Of a DNA stretch of 64,000 bases, positions 44,605-54,126 are shown piece by piece. This DNA is from Aquella oligotrophica (GTDB taxonomy: Bacteria; Pseudomonadota; Gammaproteobacteria; Burkholderiales; UBA11063). The position numbers and the translations under genes are program-made. Each line of letters opens with the position of its first letter. The stretch's first letter is position 1. The DNA lies in NCBI RefSeq assembly GCF_002892535.1, contig NZ_CP024847.1:310001-374000 (forward strand). The letters run 5' to 3'. The notes beneath the pieces are model-generated. The model worked only from the letters and a program-made list of their open reading frames with translations. It ran no database searches and had not been told where the DNA came from.

Positions 44605-45714
44605 ATGCATCCTACAGTGATTGAGATAAATAAGAAAATATTTGAGAATAATCTAGTCCAGATTCGTAAGCAAATTGGAGTGGGGGTTAGATTATTATTA
44701 CCTATTAAGGCAAATGCTTATGGTCATGGATTAATATCTGTGGCACAGCTTGCAGAACCTTTGGTTGATTACTTTGGAGTTGCCTGTCTTGATGAGGGGA
44801 TTAGTTTACGGCAAAGCGGGGTTAGTAAGCCGATTTTGGTTTTTGGTGCGATAGATGAAGAACAGATTCGTGGGTTAGTTGAGAATAATCTTGAAATTAC
44901 TATTTCTTCAATGTATAAAGCCACACTAGTGCATGAATATTGTCTTAAATATGATAAAAAATGTAAGGTTCAGATAAAGGTAGATACTGGTATGAATCGG
45001 GTTGGTATTCGCCCGGAGAGTTTTAATCCTTTGCTTGATTTTGTCTTAGCTAGTAGCGTATTGATATTAACTGGCGTTTATTCGCATCTAGCAATGAGTG
45101 AAGCCACAGATAAATGGGTAACTGAGGCTCAAATTACTTCATTTAGTGCAATTGTAGAAACGGTAAAAGTCAGAAAACCATCAGTAATCTGCCACTTAGC
45201 TAATTCTGGTGGCGTATGTTATCATCCTTCCAGCTATTTTGATATGGTGCGTCCGGGGCTTCTTAGTTACGGCTATTTTCCGGGTGAAAATTTAATTACA
45301 GGTAATCTAGCCGAAATTAGCCCCTGTTTTAGTCTGAAAAGTCGAGTTAGTTATTTTAAGGTAGTAAATAAAGGGGTTGGAATCAGTTATAATCACCGTT
45401 ATCATACTTCTGAAATGACACGGATTATTACCATTCCTATTGGTTATGGTGATGGTTATCGACGTGGACTATCTAATTCTGGCGAAGTAATAATTCGGAA
45501 TAAGCGTTATCGGATTTCTGGGACTATCTGTATGGATATGTTTATGGTCGATATTGGTTCTAATGGTGAAGCCTATGTTGGTGATGAAGTAGTTTTGATC
45601 GGTAAACAAGGTGATCAAGAATTAAAAATAGAAGAACTAGCCAGTAAGCTTGATACGATAATTTATGAGGTTTTAGTTGGGTTTAATGAGCGGATTTCAC
45701 GCGTAGTTGTTTAA
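44605..45714 (+). CDS. alr: Alanine racemase
   Basis: The protein has 369 residues from the ATG at 44605; an upstream TTG at 44593 lies within the terminator's tail. Fold-type III PLP enzyme: LLPIKANAYGHG with the PLP Lys near residue 35, KVDTGMNRVGI, HLANSGG, RPGLLSYGYFP, and the second catalytic Tyr in VGISYNHRYHT; IPIGYGDGYRRGLSN and GTICMDMFMVDIG follow. It supplies D-alanine for peptidoglycan. The ICMDQ segment found in most racemases reads ICMDM here. Alr, a thioesterase, purE and purK follow in the same direction with short gaps. Confidence 0.95.
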   Translation: MHPTVIEINKKIFENNLVQIRKQIGVGVRLLLPIKANAYGHGLISVAQLAEPLVDYFGVACLDEGISLRQSGVSKPILVFGAIDEEQIRGLVENNLEITISSMYKATLVHEYCLKYDKKCKVQIKVDTGMNRVGIRPESFNPLLDFVLASSVLILTGVYSHLAMSEATDKWVTEAQITSFSAIVETVKVRKPSVICHLANSGGVCYHPSSYFDMVRPGLLSYGYFPGENLITGNLAEISPCFSLKSRVSYFKVVNKGVGISYNHRYHTSEMTRIITIPIGYGDGYRRGLSNSGEVIIRNKRYRISGTICMDMFMVDIGSNGEAYVGDEVVLIGKQGDQELKIEELASKLDTIIYEVLVGFNERISRVVV

Positions 45715-45730
45715 TTATTTGGAGTAAAAA

Positions 45731-46120
45731 GTGTATCAGGAGCAATATTTTCTGACAATTCGTGATATTAATTATGGTAATCATATGGATCATCTGGCAT
45801 TACTTAATTATCTACATGAAACCCGAGTAAGATTTTTACGTAAAAGCGGTTATAGTGAAATTGATGTCGATGGTTTAGGAACTGGGTTAGTTGTTGCTGA
45901 ATTACAATGTAATTATCGTAAAGAATGCTTTTATGGTGAAAAAATTACAGTTAAGATGAATCTTGAACTCTTAAGTCCGATGAAATTGCGCTTAAACTAT
46001 CAGGTTACTAAAAACGAGGGTGAGGTAGCTGCCAATGCTATAATACGCCTTGCATTTTTGGATAGAAATAAAAAGGTAGTGGTAGTACCACAATGGTTGC
46101 AAAACCTAGCTAAAGGCTAA
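45731..46120 (+). CDS. 4-hydroxybenzoyl-CoA-type acyl-CoA thioesterase
   Basis: The protein has 129 residues and starts with GTG, set by GGAGTAAAAA just before it. It is a hotdog-fold protein: IRDINYGNHMDHLALLNYLHETRVRFLRKSGY carries the Asn-His and Asp/Glu features of the 4HBT family (INYGNHM...LNYLHETR is the DxxGHVNNxxYLxxxE equivalent), followed by ELQCNYRKECFYGEKITVKMNL and NAIIRLAFLDRNKKVVVVP. Such enzymes hydrolyse acyl-CoAs or acyl-ACP intermediates. The particular substrate is unknown. It sits between alr and purE, with gaps of 16 and 12 nt. Confidence 0.87.
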   Translation: MYQEQYFLTIRDINYGNHMDHLALLNYLHETRVRFLRKSGYSEIDVDGLGTGLVVAELQCNYRKECFYGEKITVKMNLELLSPMKLRLNYQVTKNEGEVAANAIIRLAFLDRNKKVVVVPQWLQNLAKG

Positions 46121-46132
46121 AGGAGAAAATCA

Positions 46133-46621
46133 ATGATAGAAGTTGGTGTTGTTATGGGAAGTAACTCTGACTGGGATGTGATGGAGCATGCAGTCAAAGT
46201 TTTAAAAGATTTTGGGGTTAATTATGAAGCATTGGTGGTCTCGGCACACCGCACGCCAGATTTGCTTTTTGAATATGCTGAAGCAGCTGAAACCCATGGC
46301 TTAAAAGTGATTATTGCTGGAGCTGGTGGAGCCGCTCATTTGCCAGGAATGCTTGCTGCGAAGACTATTGTTCCAGTACTTGGGGTTCCAGTTCCTTCTA
46401 AATACTTGAAAGGGCAGGATTCATTATATTCTATCGTACAAATGCCAAAAGGAATCCCTGTTGGGACGTTGGCAATTGGTGAAGCTGGTGCAACTAATGC
46501 CGGGCTTTTAGCGGTGCAGATTCTTGCTTGTTATAAACCAGAACTTGCCGTAAAATTACATGAATTTCGTAAAATGCAAGCACAAACAGTGCTTAATATG
46601 ACATTGCCGGAAGTTGAATAA
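46133..46621 (+). CDS. purE: N5-carboxyaminoimidazole ribonucleotide mutase
   Basis: The protein has 162 residues, the class I PurE length. The conserved segments are [39 protein letters not shown] with the catalytic His, [58 protein letters not shown]. It converts N5-CAIR to CAIR in purine biosynthesis. AAAGGAGAAAATCA precedes the ATG as a strong RBS. Its stop abuts the purK start with no gap, so translation is coupled and the two act in sequence. Confidence 0.97.
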   Translation: MIEVGVVMGSNSDWDVMEHAVKVLKDFGVNYEALVVSAHRTPDLLFEYAEAAETHGLKVIIAGAGGAAHLPGMLAAKTIVPVLGVPVPSKYLKGQDSLYSIVQMPKGIPVGTLAIGEAGATNAGLLAVQILACYKPELAVKLHEFRKMQAQTVLNMTLPEVE

Positions 46622-47764
46622 ATGGTAGCTAGACAACAGACAATATTACCAACGGAGTGTATTGGTATCCTTGGTGGTGGGCAGTTAGGACGGATGCTTG
46701 CGATGGTAGCAAGGCAAATGGGTTATCAGGTTGCTATTCTTGAGCCTAGTAAAGATTGTCCAGCAGCTCCATTTGCCAATCACCATATAACTAAGCCTTA
46801 TGATAGTCAGGATGGATTACTAGAGCTAGCTAAACTTAGTCGAGTGGTTACCACTGAATTTGAGAACGTACCCGCAGCGTCAATTAGGCTACTCAAAGAT
46901 TTTGGTTGTCAGGTTTATCCGGATGAAAATTCGATTAGAATTGCTCAGAATCGAGGTAACGAAAAATCATTCTTCCGTTCAATTGGCTTGGAAACTGCCG
47001 AATTTAAGATTATAAATAATCAAGATGATATAGAATTAATTGGAACAGATATGTTTCCAGCTATTTTAAAAACAACTACACTTGGTTATGATGGCAAAGG
47101 TCAAATTCGTGTGAAGGATTTAGCAGAGTTAGTGGTGGCTTATCAACAGCTTGGTGGTGAATGTATTTTGGAAAAATTGGTTGATCTGGCGTATGAATGT
47201 TCAGTTATTGTTGCGCGGAATCAGACTGGTGCAAAATGCTTTCCACTCATTGAAAACTATCATCGTGATGGAATCCTTGATATTAGCTACATCCCCGCAA
47301 ATTTAAGTGCAGATATTCTGAGTCGGGCAAATAATGCTGCAATTTCAATGGTTGAAGCACTTGATTATATTGGCATACTGACAATCGAGTTTTTTATAAC
47401 TATCGATAACCGGATACTGGTAAATGAGATTGCTCCAAGACCACATAATTCGGGGCATATTACTATTGAATCGTGCATAACTTCACAGTTTGAACAACAA
47501 CTAAGAGCGATTTGTGGGCTACCTCTAGGCGATACCGAGGTTAAGATTCCTGGTGCGATGCTAAATCTCTTGGGCGATGTTTGGCTTGATAATAGAGATG
47601 CTTTTGCTAAGCTATGTGCCGATAGTAATGCCAAATTTCATTGGTATGAGAAGTTGGAAGCTAAAAAAGCCCGCAAGATGGGGCATTTATCTTTAACTGG
47701 TAAAGATCGCTTATTACTTGAAGATAAAGTTATGAAATTGAAGCAATCCCTTAATTTTATTTAA
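46622..47764 (+). CDS. purK: N5-carboxyaminoimidazole ribonucleotide synthase
   Basis: The protein has 380 residues. It is an ATP-grasp enzyme: CIGILGGGQLGRMLAMVARQMGYQVAILEP at the N-terminus, TTEFENVPA, KTTTLGYDGKGQ in the glycine-rich loop, CILEKLVDLAYECSVIVARN, and the metal-binding ILVNEIAPRPHNSGHITIE. It makes N5-CAIR from AIR, bicarbonate and ATP, the substrate of PurE encoded just upstream. The ATG follows the purE stop directly. No clear terminator follows; the next gene starts about 420 nt downstream. Confidence 0.96.
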   Translation: MVARQQTILPTECIGILGGGQLGRMLAMVARQMGYQVAILEPSKDCPAAPFANHHITKPYDSQDGLLELAKLSRVVTTEFENVPAASIRLLKDFGCQVYPDENSIRIAQNRGNEKSFFRSIGLETAEFKIINNQDDIELIGTDMFPAILKTTTLGYDGKGQIRVKDLAELVVAYQQLGGECILEKLVDLAYECSVIVARNQTGAKCFPLIENYHRDGILDISYIPANLSADILSRANNAAISMVEALDYIGILTIEFFITIDNRILVNEIAPRPHNSGHITIESCITSQFEQQLRAICGLPLGDTEVKIPGAMLNLLGDVWLDNRDAFAKLCADSNAKFHWYEKLEAKKARKMGHLSLTGKDRLLLEDKVMKLKQSLNFI

Positions 47765-48185
47765 GTATAACTGCTTGCTCTATGCCGCAATAACTTTGTC
47801 ATAATGTCCTTACTTACTTTTAATGTAAACCGCGTATCTTACTTTCAATCCTTGCAAACATATTGTAGCAGTTTTAATGGATAAGTCTTATATCTAAGTT
47901 AATAGTACTTTTTAAGCGTAAAGTCGTGTCAAATATTTCAGGATTATCATACCTAATTTAATATACCAGCCCTGAGTGGTAAAATGTTATTATGTGAGCT
48001 CATCAGATGTATTATAATTCCAAATTACTCTGTTCGAACCATTTAAAGTTCTGAATTGCTACCCTAGGGTGGCAATACTTGGCTTTACATTTTTGTTATT
48101 TGAACAGATTTATTGATAGATTAGCTGCGATACAAAGTTGTATGTGGGAATCTAGCTTTCTTGTTTTATTTGGAAGGTCTTGATT
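47765..48185. other. 420-nt gene-free stretch with one palindrome
   Basis: No ORF or RNA gene is seen between purK and the peptide transporter. The only striking element is an almost perfect 22-bp palindrome at 48055-48076 with centre CCCTAGGG (11-bp arms, one T-G pair). It could be an operator or a hairpin. The transporter's RBS is GGAAGG before the ATG at 48186. Confidence 0.45.
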
Positions 48186-49478
48186 ATGGCAAAGTTTAGT
48201 TACCCTCGTGGTGTTATTGCTCTATCTTCAGTAGAAATGTGGGAGCGATTTAGCTTTTATACAATGCAAAGCTTACTTGTACTATATGCTGCAGCAAAAG
48301 TAACCGAAGGCGGTCTTGGTTGGAGCCAGGCAGATGCTTTGCGGTTAGTGGGATATTATGGTGCATTGGTATATGTATCACCGATAATTGGTGGTGTTAT
48401 AGCAGATAAAGTTATCGGTAGAAAGCTGGCTGTTTTGCTGGGTTCTTTCATTATGATGTGTGGACATGCTTCGCTGGCCTTTCCCGGCGTAAAAGCGATG
48501 TACCTTGGGTTGGCTTTACTAATCGTTGGCTGTGGTTTGATGAAACCAGCCATCAGTGCTATGGTTGGAGAATTCTTCAAACCGAGTGAAACCTCCCGCA
48601 AAGAATCATCCTTTGCAATATTTTATATGTCGATTAATATTGGTGGCTTTTTGGGGCCAATGATTGGCGGGGTAGTTCAGGAAAAATATGGCTATGATTA
48701 TGCATTTGCAATGGCTGCATTTGGTTTGTTAATTGGCATTCTTAATTTTCAGGTAGCAAAAAACCGAAGCCTAAAAGATGTTGGAAATTTACTACATAAG
48801 TCTGAGCATGTAAAAGTGCCTTGGACAGTAGTAGAAAAGAAAAAAGTTGCAGTATACCTTGGTCTTTGTGTGAGCAATATATTCTGGAATGTTATTTATG
48901 TGTTGCCGTATGGATTGCTTACATTATATGCAGATAAAAATATTGATCGAGCAATTGGAAGTTTTACCATTCCATCTACATGGTACTATGGAATGTATGG
49001 TTTATTGATTATCATCTATTCACCAATTGTGGCAACTTTTTACCAATGGTTTAAAAATAAGACAGGTAGTGACTTGACCCTTAGTCGTAAATTGGCAATC
49101 GGTTATGTGTTGGTTGCTGCCGGGAGTCTAGTTTTATTGCCGCTTGTAAAGGCAATCGGAGCAAATCCCCATTATATTGGTAGCTCAGGTTATATTATAG
49201 GTTTTTATACATTCTTCTCATTAAGTGAGTTGCTAACTTTACCAGTATTGCTAGCCGCAGCAACAACTTTTGCTCCACATGGTTATTCAGCAACATTGGT
49301 ATCGTTAAACATGGGAATTTCTTGGGCGATTGGAGCGTGGATTGGTGGTGAATTTGGCGCTTGGACACAAGAAATGAATCCGGTAATTTTATTCTGGTGG
49401 GTAATCGGACTATGCATAGCTTTTGCAATCGGGCATATGCTTACTGATAAAAAAATTGAGAAAGTTATTCAGTCTTAG
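48186..49478 (+). CDS. POT/PTR-family proton-coupled oligopeptide transporter
   Basis: The protein has 430 residues, chosen from the ATG at 48186 with GGAAGG before it. SVEMWERFSFYTMQSLLVLY is the EXXERFXYY proton-coupling motif of POT transporters. Next come GGVIADKVIGRKLAVLLGS, KPAISAMVGEFF and FYMSINIGGFLGP. It would take up di- or tripeptides with protons. E. coli POT proteins (DtpA-D) have about 490-500 residues with two extra helices between the bundles; this one is shorter by about 60 residues and seems to have about 12 spans. The CPBP protease gene begins 5 nt after it. Confidence 0.92.
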   Translation: MAKFSYPRGVIALSSVEMWERFSFYTMQSLLVLYAAAKVTEGGLGWSQADALRLVGYYGALVYVSPIIGGVIADKVIGRKLAVLLGSFIMMCGHASLAFPGVKAMYLGLALLIVGCGLMKPAISAMVGEFFKPSETSRKESSFAIFYMSINIGGFLGPMIGGVVQEKYGYDYAFAMAAFGLLIGILNFQVAKNRSLKDVGNLLHKSEHVKVPWTVVEKKKVAVYLGLCVSNIFWNVIYVLPYGLLTLYADKNIDRAIGSFTIPSTWYYGMYGLLIIIYSPIVATFYQWFKNKTGSDLTLSRKLAIGYVLVAAGSLVLLPLVKAIGANPHYIGSSGYIIGFYTFFSLSELLTLPVLLAAATTFAPHGYSATLVSLNMGISWAIGAWIGGEFGAWTQEMNPVILFWWVIGLCIAFAIGHMLTDKKIEKVIQS

Positions 49479-49483
49479 AAGCT

Positions 49484-50356
49484 ATGGATAATTTTTTACT
49501 TTCCTTATTTCTTGCCATTTTAATATTAAGCCTCTGGATATTGCCAAATGTATATGCAGTAGCTGGTACTTTATTGCTTGCAGTTTATGCTAGTTATCTA
49601 AATGAAATCAGCTTTTCTTCTGTAATTATTATCATGATTTTAACTTTTGCGGGTTATCATTTTATTCAGAGGGATGGCGACAAAAGTACCGTACTAAGAA
49701 TAATTTTACTTATGCTTGTATTCTGGGCATTATTTAGTGAAGATTATGACGGGCGAATATTAAGCTGGTCTGGACAATTAGAACTATTAAAATCTCAGCA
49801 GCGCTTTGTCATAAACCTTAATTTTGAAAAGATTTTAGCAGCGATTCTGCTGGCTGCGTATCAGTTTAACCCTAAACTATCCTTAAAATATTGGAAAGAA
49901 GTATTTACTTCTGCTTGGTCAATTTTATTCCTTGTTTATATCGTATTATTAATTCCTTTGATTATATTACTATACTTTTTTATGGATTTTAATATAGATA
50001 GCTTACATCTAAGTACTTTGGTTTTAAACGCTTTTTTAATTGCCTTTGCAGAAGAGGTACTATTTCGCGGTATTTTACAAAACTGGCTAATTCAAGTTAT
50101 TCGTATCAAAATTGGACCAAGTTTGGGGTGGGTAGCAATTCTGATAGTGAGTATAGTCTATGGCTTATTCCATGTTAAATTTGGGGTTTTTATTGGGTTT
50201 TTTAGCTGCTTTGTGGGCGGTGCATATGGATATATATATAGAAAATCAGGTAAAATCGAGGTGGCTATCTTGATGCATTTTGCAATTAGCCTGACTTTTT
50301 GTCTGGTGTTAGCTTTTTATGGGCTTGGAAACTTTTTACCGGTAATGATTTATTAA
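49484..50356 (+). CDS. CPBP-family (CAAX protease-like) membrane protein
   Basis: The protein has 290 residues with about eight hydrophobic segments. The C-terminal CPBP/Abi motifs are present: AFAEEVLFRGILQNWL with the Glu-Glu pair at about residue 186, VYGLFHVKFG with His at about 228, and HFAISL for the last conserved His. These residues bind metal in Rce1-like intramembrane proteases. Bacterial members often relate to bacteriocin self-immunity or signal processing; the target is unknown. It is 5 nt after the peptide transporter gene and likely co-transcribed. Confidence 0.87.
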   Translation: MDNFLLSLFLAILILSLWILPNVYAVAGTLLLAVYASYLNEISFSSVIIIMILTFAGYHFIQRDGDKSTVLRIILLMLVFWALFSEDYDGRILSWSGQLELLKSQQRFVINLNFEKILAAILLAAYQFNPKLSLKYWKEVFTSAWSILFLVYIVLLIPLIILLYFFMDFNIDSLHLSTLVLNAFLIAFAEEVLFRGILQNWLIQVIRIKIGPSLGWVAILIVSIVYGLFHVKFGVFIGFFSCFVGGAYGYIYRKSGKIEVAILMHFAISLTFCLVLAFYGLGNFLPVMIY

Positions 50357-50426
50357 GTCCTGCGGTTAGTATATAACTTAGCATAGTTTTTCATTTTAAT
50401 TATTTATTTTAAATTAAGGGTTTTAT

Positions 50427-52181
50427 ATGAGCATCTTGGAAATCAGAGTTCCTGATATTGGTGGACACAGTGATGTAAATGTTGCTGAAGTATATGTAAA
50501 AATTGGCGATAAAATAAACATTGATGATAATCTGATTATGCTTGAAACAGACAAGGCAACAATGGAAGTCCCTGCAGATAAAGCAGGAACAATAACTGAA
50601 GTCCTAGTTAAAGTCGGGTCAAAAATAAATGAAGGTGATGTAATTATTAAAGTCGAAGCTGCTGGTGAGACTAAATCAGCTGATCCTGCTCCGGCAACAA
50701 AAGAAGTGCCAGCTAAAGAAATCACAGCTCCACAAGCTGCTACTGCCCCAGCTCCTGTTGCTGGTGAAATTAGCTGTGATGTTGTAGTGCTTGGTGCAGG
50801 TCCAGGCGGTTACACTGCTGCGTTCCGCTCAGCTGATCTAGGCTTAAATACAGTATTAATCGAGAAGCACCCTACATTAGGTGGCGTTTGTCTCAATGTT
50901 GGTTGTATTCCATCAAAAGCTTTATTGCATGTTGCAAAAGTAATAAATGAAGCAGATGAAATGAGTCATCACGGAGTTTCTTTTGGTAAACCAGCACTTG
51001 ATATTGATAAGATTCGCGATTTTAAATCTGGTGTAGTCGGCAAATTGACTAAGGGTCTTGATGGATTAGCAAAACAACGTAAAGTTCAGAAGGTTCAGGG
51101 GCTAGCGAAATTTACTTCACCATACACCATTGAAGTAGATACCGCAGAAGGTAAAAAAACTGTGCGCTTTAAAAATGCAATCATTGCAGCTGGCTCACAT
51201 TCTTTCAAAGTACCGGGATTCCCATTCGATGATCCACGAGTGATTGATTCTACCGGAGCATTGACATTAGAAAATATTCCAGAAAGAATGTTGGTTGTCG
51301 GTGGTGGTATTATCGGGCTTGAAATGGCAGAGGTATATTCTACACTAGGCAGTAAAATTACTGTAGTTGAACTTGGCGATGGCTTGATCCCAGGTGCTGA
51401 TCGAGATGTAGTGAAAGTCCTTGAAAATCGAGTTAAAAAACGCTATGAAGCTATTCTTACGAAAACTAAGTGCGCTAAAGTTGAACCAAAAATTGATGGA
51501 ATCTGGGTTACTTTTGAGGGTCCGGGAGCACCAACGGAGCCTCAGAAATTTGATAAAATTCTTGTTGCAGCGGGACGCAGACCAAATGGAAAAACTATTG
51601 GAGCTGAAGCAGCTGGAGTAATTGTACAAGATAATGGCTTTATTCCTGCCGATAAACAACAGCGTACCAACGTTTCTCATATTTATGCAATTGGAGACGT
51701 AATTGGTCAACCAATGCTTGCCCATAAAGCCGTTCATGAAGGACGCGTTGCAGCTGAGAACTGCGCGGGTATGAAATCATTCTTTGATGCCAGAGTTATT
51801 CCTGGAATTGCTTATACTGATCCTGAAGTGGCATGGGTTGGAGTAACTGAAACTGAGGCGAAAGCTCAGGGGTTAGAAATTGAGGTTGGCAAATTCCCAT
51901 GGGCTGCATCTGGACGCGCACTTGGTAATGGTCGTGATGATGGTTTTACAAAAATCATTACAGACAAAAATACGCATAAGATAATTGGAGCTGCAATTGT
52001 CGGTGCTGGAGCTGGTGAATTATTGGCTGAGACCTGTCTTGCAATTGAAATGGATTGTGATATCCATGATGTTGCCTTGACTGTACATGCTCATCCGACT
52101 TTATCCGAGTCAGTAGCCTTTGCTTGTGAGATTGTTGATGGTTCGATAACTGATTTATATATGCCAAAAAAGAAAAAATAA
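50427..52181 (+). CDS. lpdA: Dihydrolipoyl dehydrogenase with N-terminal lipoyl domain
   Basis: The protein has 584 residues. Residues 1-78 form a lipoyl domain (IRVPDIGGHSDVNVAEVYV... with the lipoyl Lys in LETDKATMEVP at about 44). A Pro/Ala-rich linker (PAPATKEVPAKE...) runs to about residue 115. The E3 part has VVLGAGPGGYTAAFRSADLG for FAD, the redox-disulfide motif GGVCLNVGCIPSKALLH, VVGGGIIGLEMAEVYSTLG for NAD, YAIGDVIGQPMLAHKA, and the catalytic HAHPTLSE. A lipoyl-E3 fusion is typical of Neisseria and other betaproteobacteria. The pyruvate dehydrogenase E1 and E2 genes are absent next to it. Confidence 0.95.
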   Translation: MSILEIRVPDIGGHSDVNVAEVYVKIGDKINIDDNLIMLETDKATMEVPADKAGTITEVLVKVGSKINEGDVIIKVEAAGETKSADPAPATKEVPAKEITAPQAATAPAPVAGEISCDVVVLGAGPGGYTAAFRSADLGLNTVLIEKHPTLGGVCLNVGCIPSKALLHVAKVINEADEMSHHGVSFGKPALDIDKIRDFKSGVVGKLTKGLDGLAKQRKVQKVQGLAKFTSPYTIEVDTAEGKKTVRFKNAIIAAGSHSFKVPGFPFDDPRVIDSTGALTLENIPERMLVVGGGIIGLEMAEVYSTLGSKITVVELGDGLIPGADRDVVKVLENRVKKRYEAILTKTKCAKVEPKIDGIWVTFEGPGAPTEPQKFDKILVAAGRRPNGKTIGAEAAGVIVQDNGFIPADKQQRTNVSHIYAIGDVIGQPMLAHKAVHEGRVAAENCAGMKSFFDARVIPGIAYTDPEVAWVGVTETEAKAQGLEIEVGKFPWAASGRALGNGRDDGFTKIITDKNTHKIIGAAIVGAGAGELLAETCLAIEMDCDIHDVALTVHAHPTLSESVAFACEIVDGSITDLYMPKKKK

Positions 52182-52215
52182 TTCAACTTTCTTTTTATAA
52201 TCAAGTATAATAGAT

Positions 52216-52235
52216 AGCAGGCTTTTACGCCTGCT
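52216..52235 (+). terminator. Probable terminator after lpdA
   Basis: AGCAGGC at 52216-52222 pairs with GCCTGCT at 52229-52235 over a 6-nt loop. The following tract (TCTACTATTTT) is only moderately T-rich. Confidence 0.6.
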
Positions 52236-52274
52236 TCTACTATTTTAAGATGATGCCTTTTTCGGGAAAAGCAC

Positions 52275-52984
52275 ATGACTAAAACTGCACATGTTATACG
52301 ACATATAACTTATGAAGATTTGGGTACTTTTGAACCAGTCCTGCTTGATTATGGCTATAAAATTAAATACTTTGATGCGGGCTATGACGACTTTCTTCAG
52401 TTAAGTGATAATCCAGCTGATTTATTGGTATTGATGGGGGGCCTATTGGTGTTTATGAAGATGCTGATTTTCCTTTTATTCGGGATGAGCTTTCAGTTTT
52501 AAGGTATAGACTAGCACTAAGACTACCTATTTTAGCTGTATGTCTGGGTGCACAGATGCTGGCAACTGCATTGGGTGCTAAAGTTAAGATGAATACTCGC
52601 CCTGAGTTGGGGTGGAGTAGAGTAAAGATTTTGTCACATCCTGAACATGATTATTTTCGTCATCTTGAAGATATTGAGGTTCTCCATTGGCATCAAGATA
52701 CGTTTGATTTACCAGATAGAGCTATTTTACACGCTTCAACTAGTATTTGTAAAAATCAAGCTTTTACTGTTGGAAATAATATCCTTGGGCTTCAATTTCA
52801 CCCTGAAGTAAATGCAAGAGGTATGGAGCGCTGGTTTATTGGTAATGCACATGAATTAGATGGTATTAATAATGTAACTTTGCAAAGCTTAAGGATGCAA
52901 ACCAGACAGTATTCGCCTGCTTTAGAAAAAGCAACTCGTAGATTTCTGTCGGGATGGTTAGATTCATGGCAATCCGACAAATAA
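52275..52984 (+). pseudogene. Class I glutamine amidotransferase, frameshifted
   Basis: The first part (52275-52502) runs MTKTAHVIRHITYEDLG to LLVLMGG and then falls into a wrong frame. The second frame (open from about 52442 to 52984) continues PIGVYEDADFPFIRDEL, then LPILAVCLGAQMLATALGA with the nucleophile Cys, and ILGLQFHPEVNARGMERW with the catalytic His and Glu. The break is in a six-G run at 52436-52441; a seventh G restores MGGPIGVYED and a protein of about 236 residues. It resembles GuaA-like stand-alone GATases that act on glutamyl compounds. The ATPase gene overlaps its 3' end by 19 nt. Confidence 0.88.
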
Positions 52985-54093
52985 GTATTGAGGGGTATCG
53001 TTCTCTTCAAAAGGTAGAGCTGGAATTATCTTCACAAATTAATTTGATTACAGGACCAAATGGTTCTGGCAAGAGTAATATTTACAAGGCAATTCGACTA
53101 ATTGCTCAAACACCTCGAGGACGCTTTGCTGAATCCTTGGCTAAGGAGGGTGGTATGCCATCTATAATGTGGGCAGGTGAGCGACGAAGAGCTAATTTTA
53201 ACAAGGAAGAAACTAGGCTTCAGCTTGCTGTTGAAACCGATGCTTTTTCATATTCTCTTGCTTGTGGCTTTCCTCCCAATATTCCACCAAGCATGTTTGC
53301 TCTCGACCCAGAAATTAAGGAAGAGTTTGTCTGGCTTGGGCAAAAACGTAGACCCTCTACAACAGTCCTTGAGCGTAAGCAAAATACTGCATTTATAACT
53401 GATGTGGAAGGAAATAGACAGAGCTACCCATTTTGCCTTAATTTTTCTGAATCAGTTTTATCTCAATTGAAAGATCCACATAAATATCCAGAGATTATGT
53501 CTTTGGCATTGGAGTTATCTAACTGGCGTTTTTATCATAATTTTAATACAAATGAAGATTCTATTATTCGTTATCCACAAGTTTGTACCAGAACCCCGGT
53601 GATTGCCGATGATGGTAATGATCTTGCTGCAGCATTACAGACAATACTTGAAATTGGAGATGAGGAAAGACTTCATTATTTTATAGAGATGGCATTTCCC
53701 GGTTCTAGATTAATTATTCGAGACTCTTATGGAAATGCTAATTTTGATGTATTATTTGAAATGCATGGAATTTTGCGTCCTCTTACAATAAGGGAGTTCT
53801 CTGATGGGACAATTCGTTATTTATGTCTTTTAGCTGCATTACTAAGCCCAAGACCGCCAAGTGTTATGGTATTAAATGAACCAGAAATGAGTCTTCATCC
53901 GGAATTAATTGAGCCCTTGGCATTATTAATCACTGAAGCCAGCTTAAATTCGCAAGTGATAATTACTACTCATTCTGCACTATTACAAAAATATCTTCTT
54001 CAACAAGAACTAGAGGTAAAGATAATAAATCTTTATATGAATAAATTTGGTACGTCAATCAACAGTGATATAGATATAAAAAAAGATGAGTAA
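52966..54093 (+). CDS. RecF-like AAA-family ATPase (COG4637-like)
   Basis: The protein has 375 residues from the ATG at 52966, the start matching the usual MAIRQISIEGYRSL opening; an ATG 12 nt upstream is possible. Walker A is LITGPNGSGKSNIYKAIRLI near residue 32, the ABC-type signature is REFSDGTIRYLCLLAALLSP, and Walker B is VMVLNEPEMSLHPELI, followed by the switch His in VIITTHSALLQ. Such proteins resemble the ATPase heads of RecF/SMC and of OLD-like nucleases but lack a nuclease domain. Its role is unknown. It overlaps the frameshifted amidotransferase by 19 nt, suggesting a two-gene unit. Confidence 0.87.
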   Translation: MAIRQISIEGYRSLQKVELELSSQINLITGPNGSGKSNIYKAIRLIAQTPRGRFAESLAKEGGMPSIMWAGERRRANFNKEETRLQLAVETDAFSYSLACGFPPNIPPSMFALDPEIKEEFVWLGQKRRPSTTVLERKQNTAFITDVEGNRQSYPFCLNFSESVLSQLKDPHKYPEIMSLALELSNWRFYHNFNTNEDSIIRYPQVCTRTPVIADDGNDLAAALQTILEIGDEERLHYFIEMAFPGSRLIIRDSYGNANFDVLFEMHGILRPLTIREFSDGTIRYLCLLAALLSPRPPSVMVLNEPEMSLHPELIEPLALLITEASLNSQVIITTHSALLQKYLLQQELEVKIINLYMNKFGTSINSDIDIKKDE

Positions 54094-54112
54094 TAAAACT
54101 CATCTTTTTTTA
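54077..54112. terminator. Bidirectional terminator between ATPase and outer-membrane protein genes
   Basis: AAAAAAAGATGAG pairs with CTCATCTTTTTTT over an 8-nt loop. Its left arm overlaps the end of the ATPase gene and its right flank is a U tract; the A run serves the convergent gene on the other strand. Confidence 0.85.
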
Positions 54113-54126
54113 TTATGCTTTTATGC

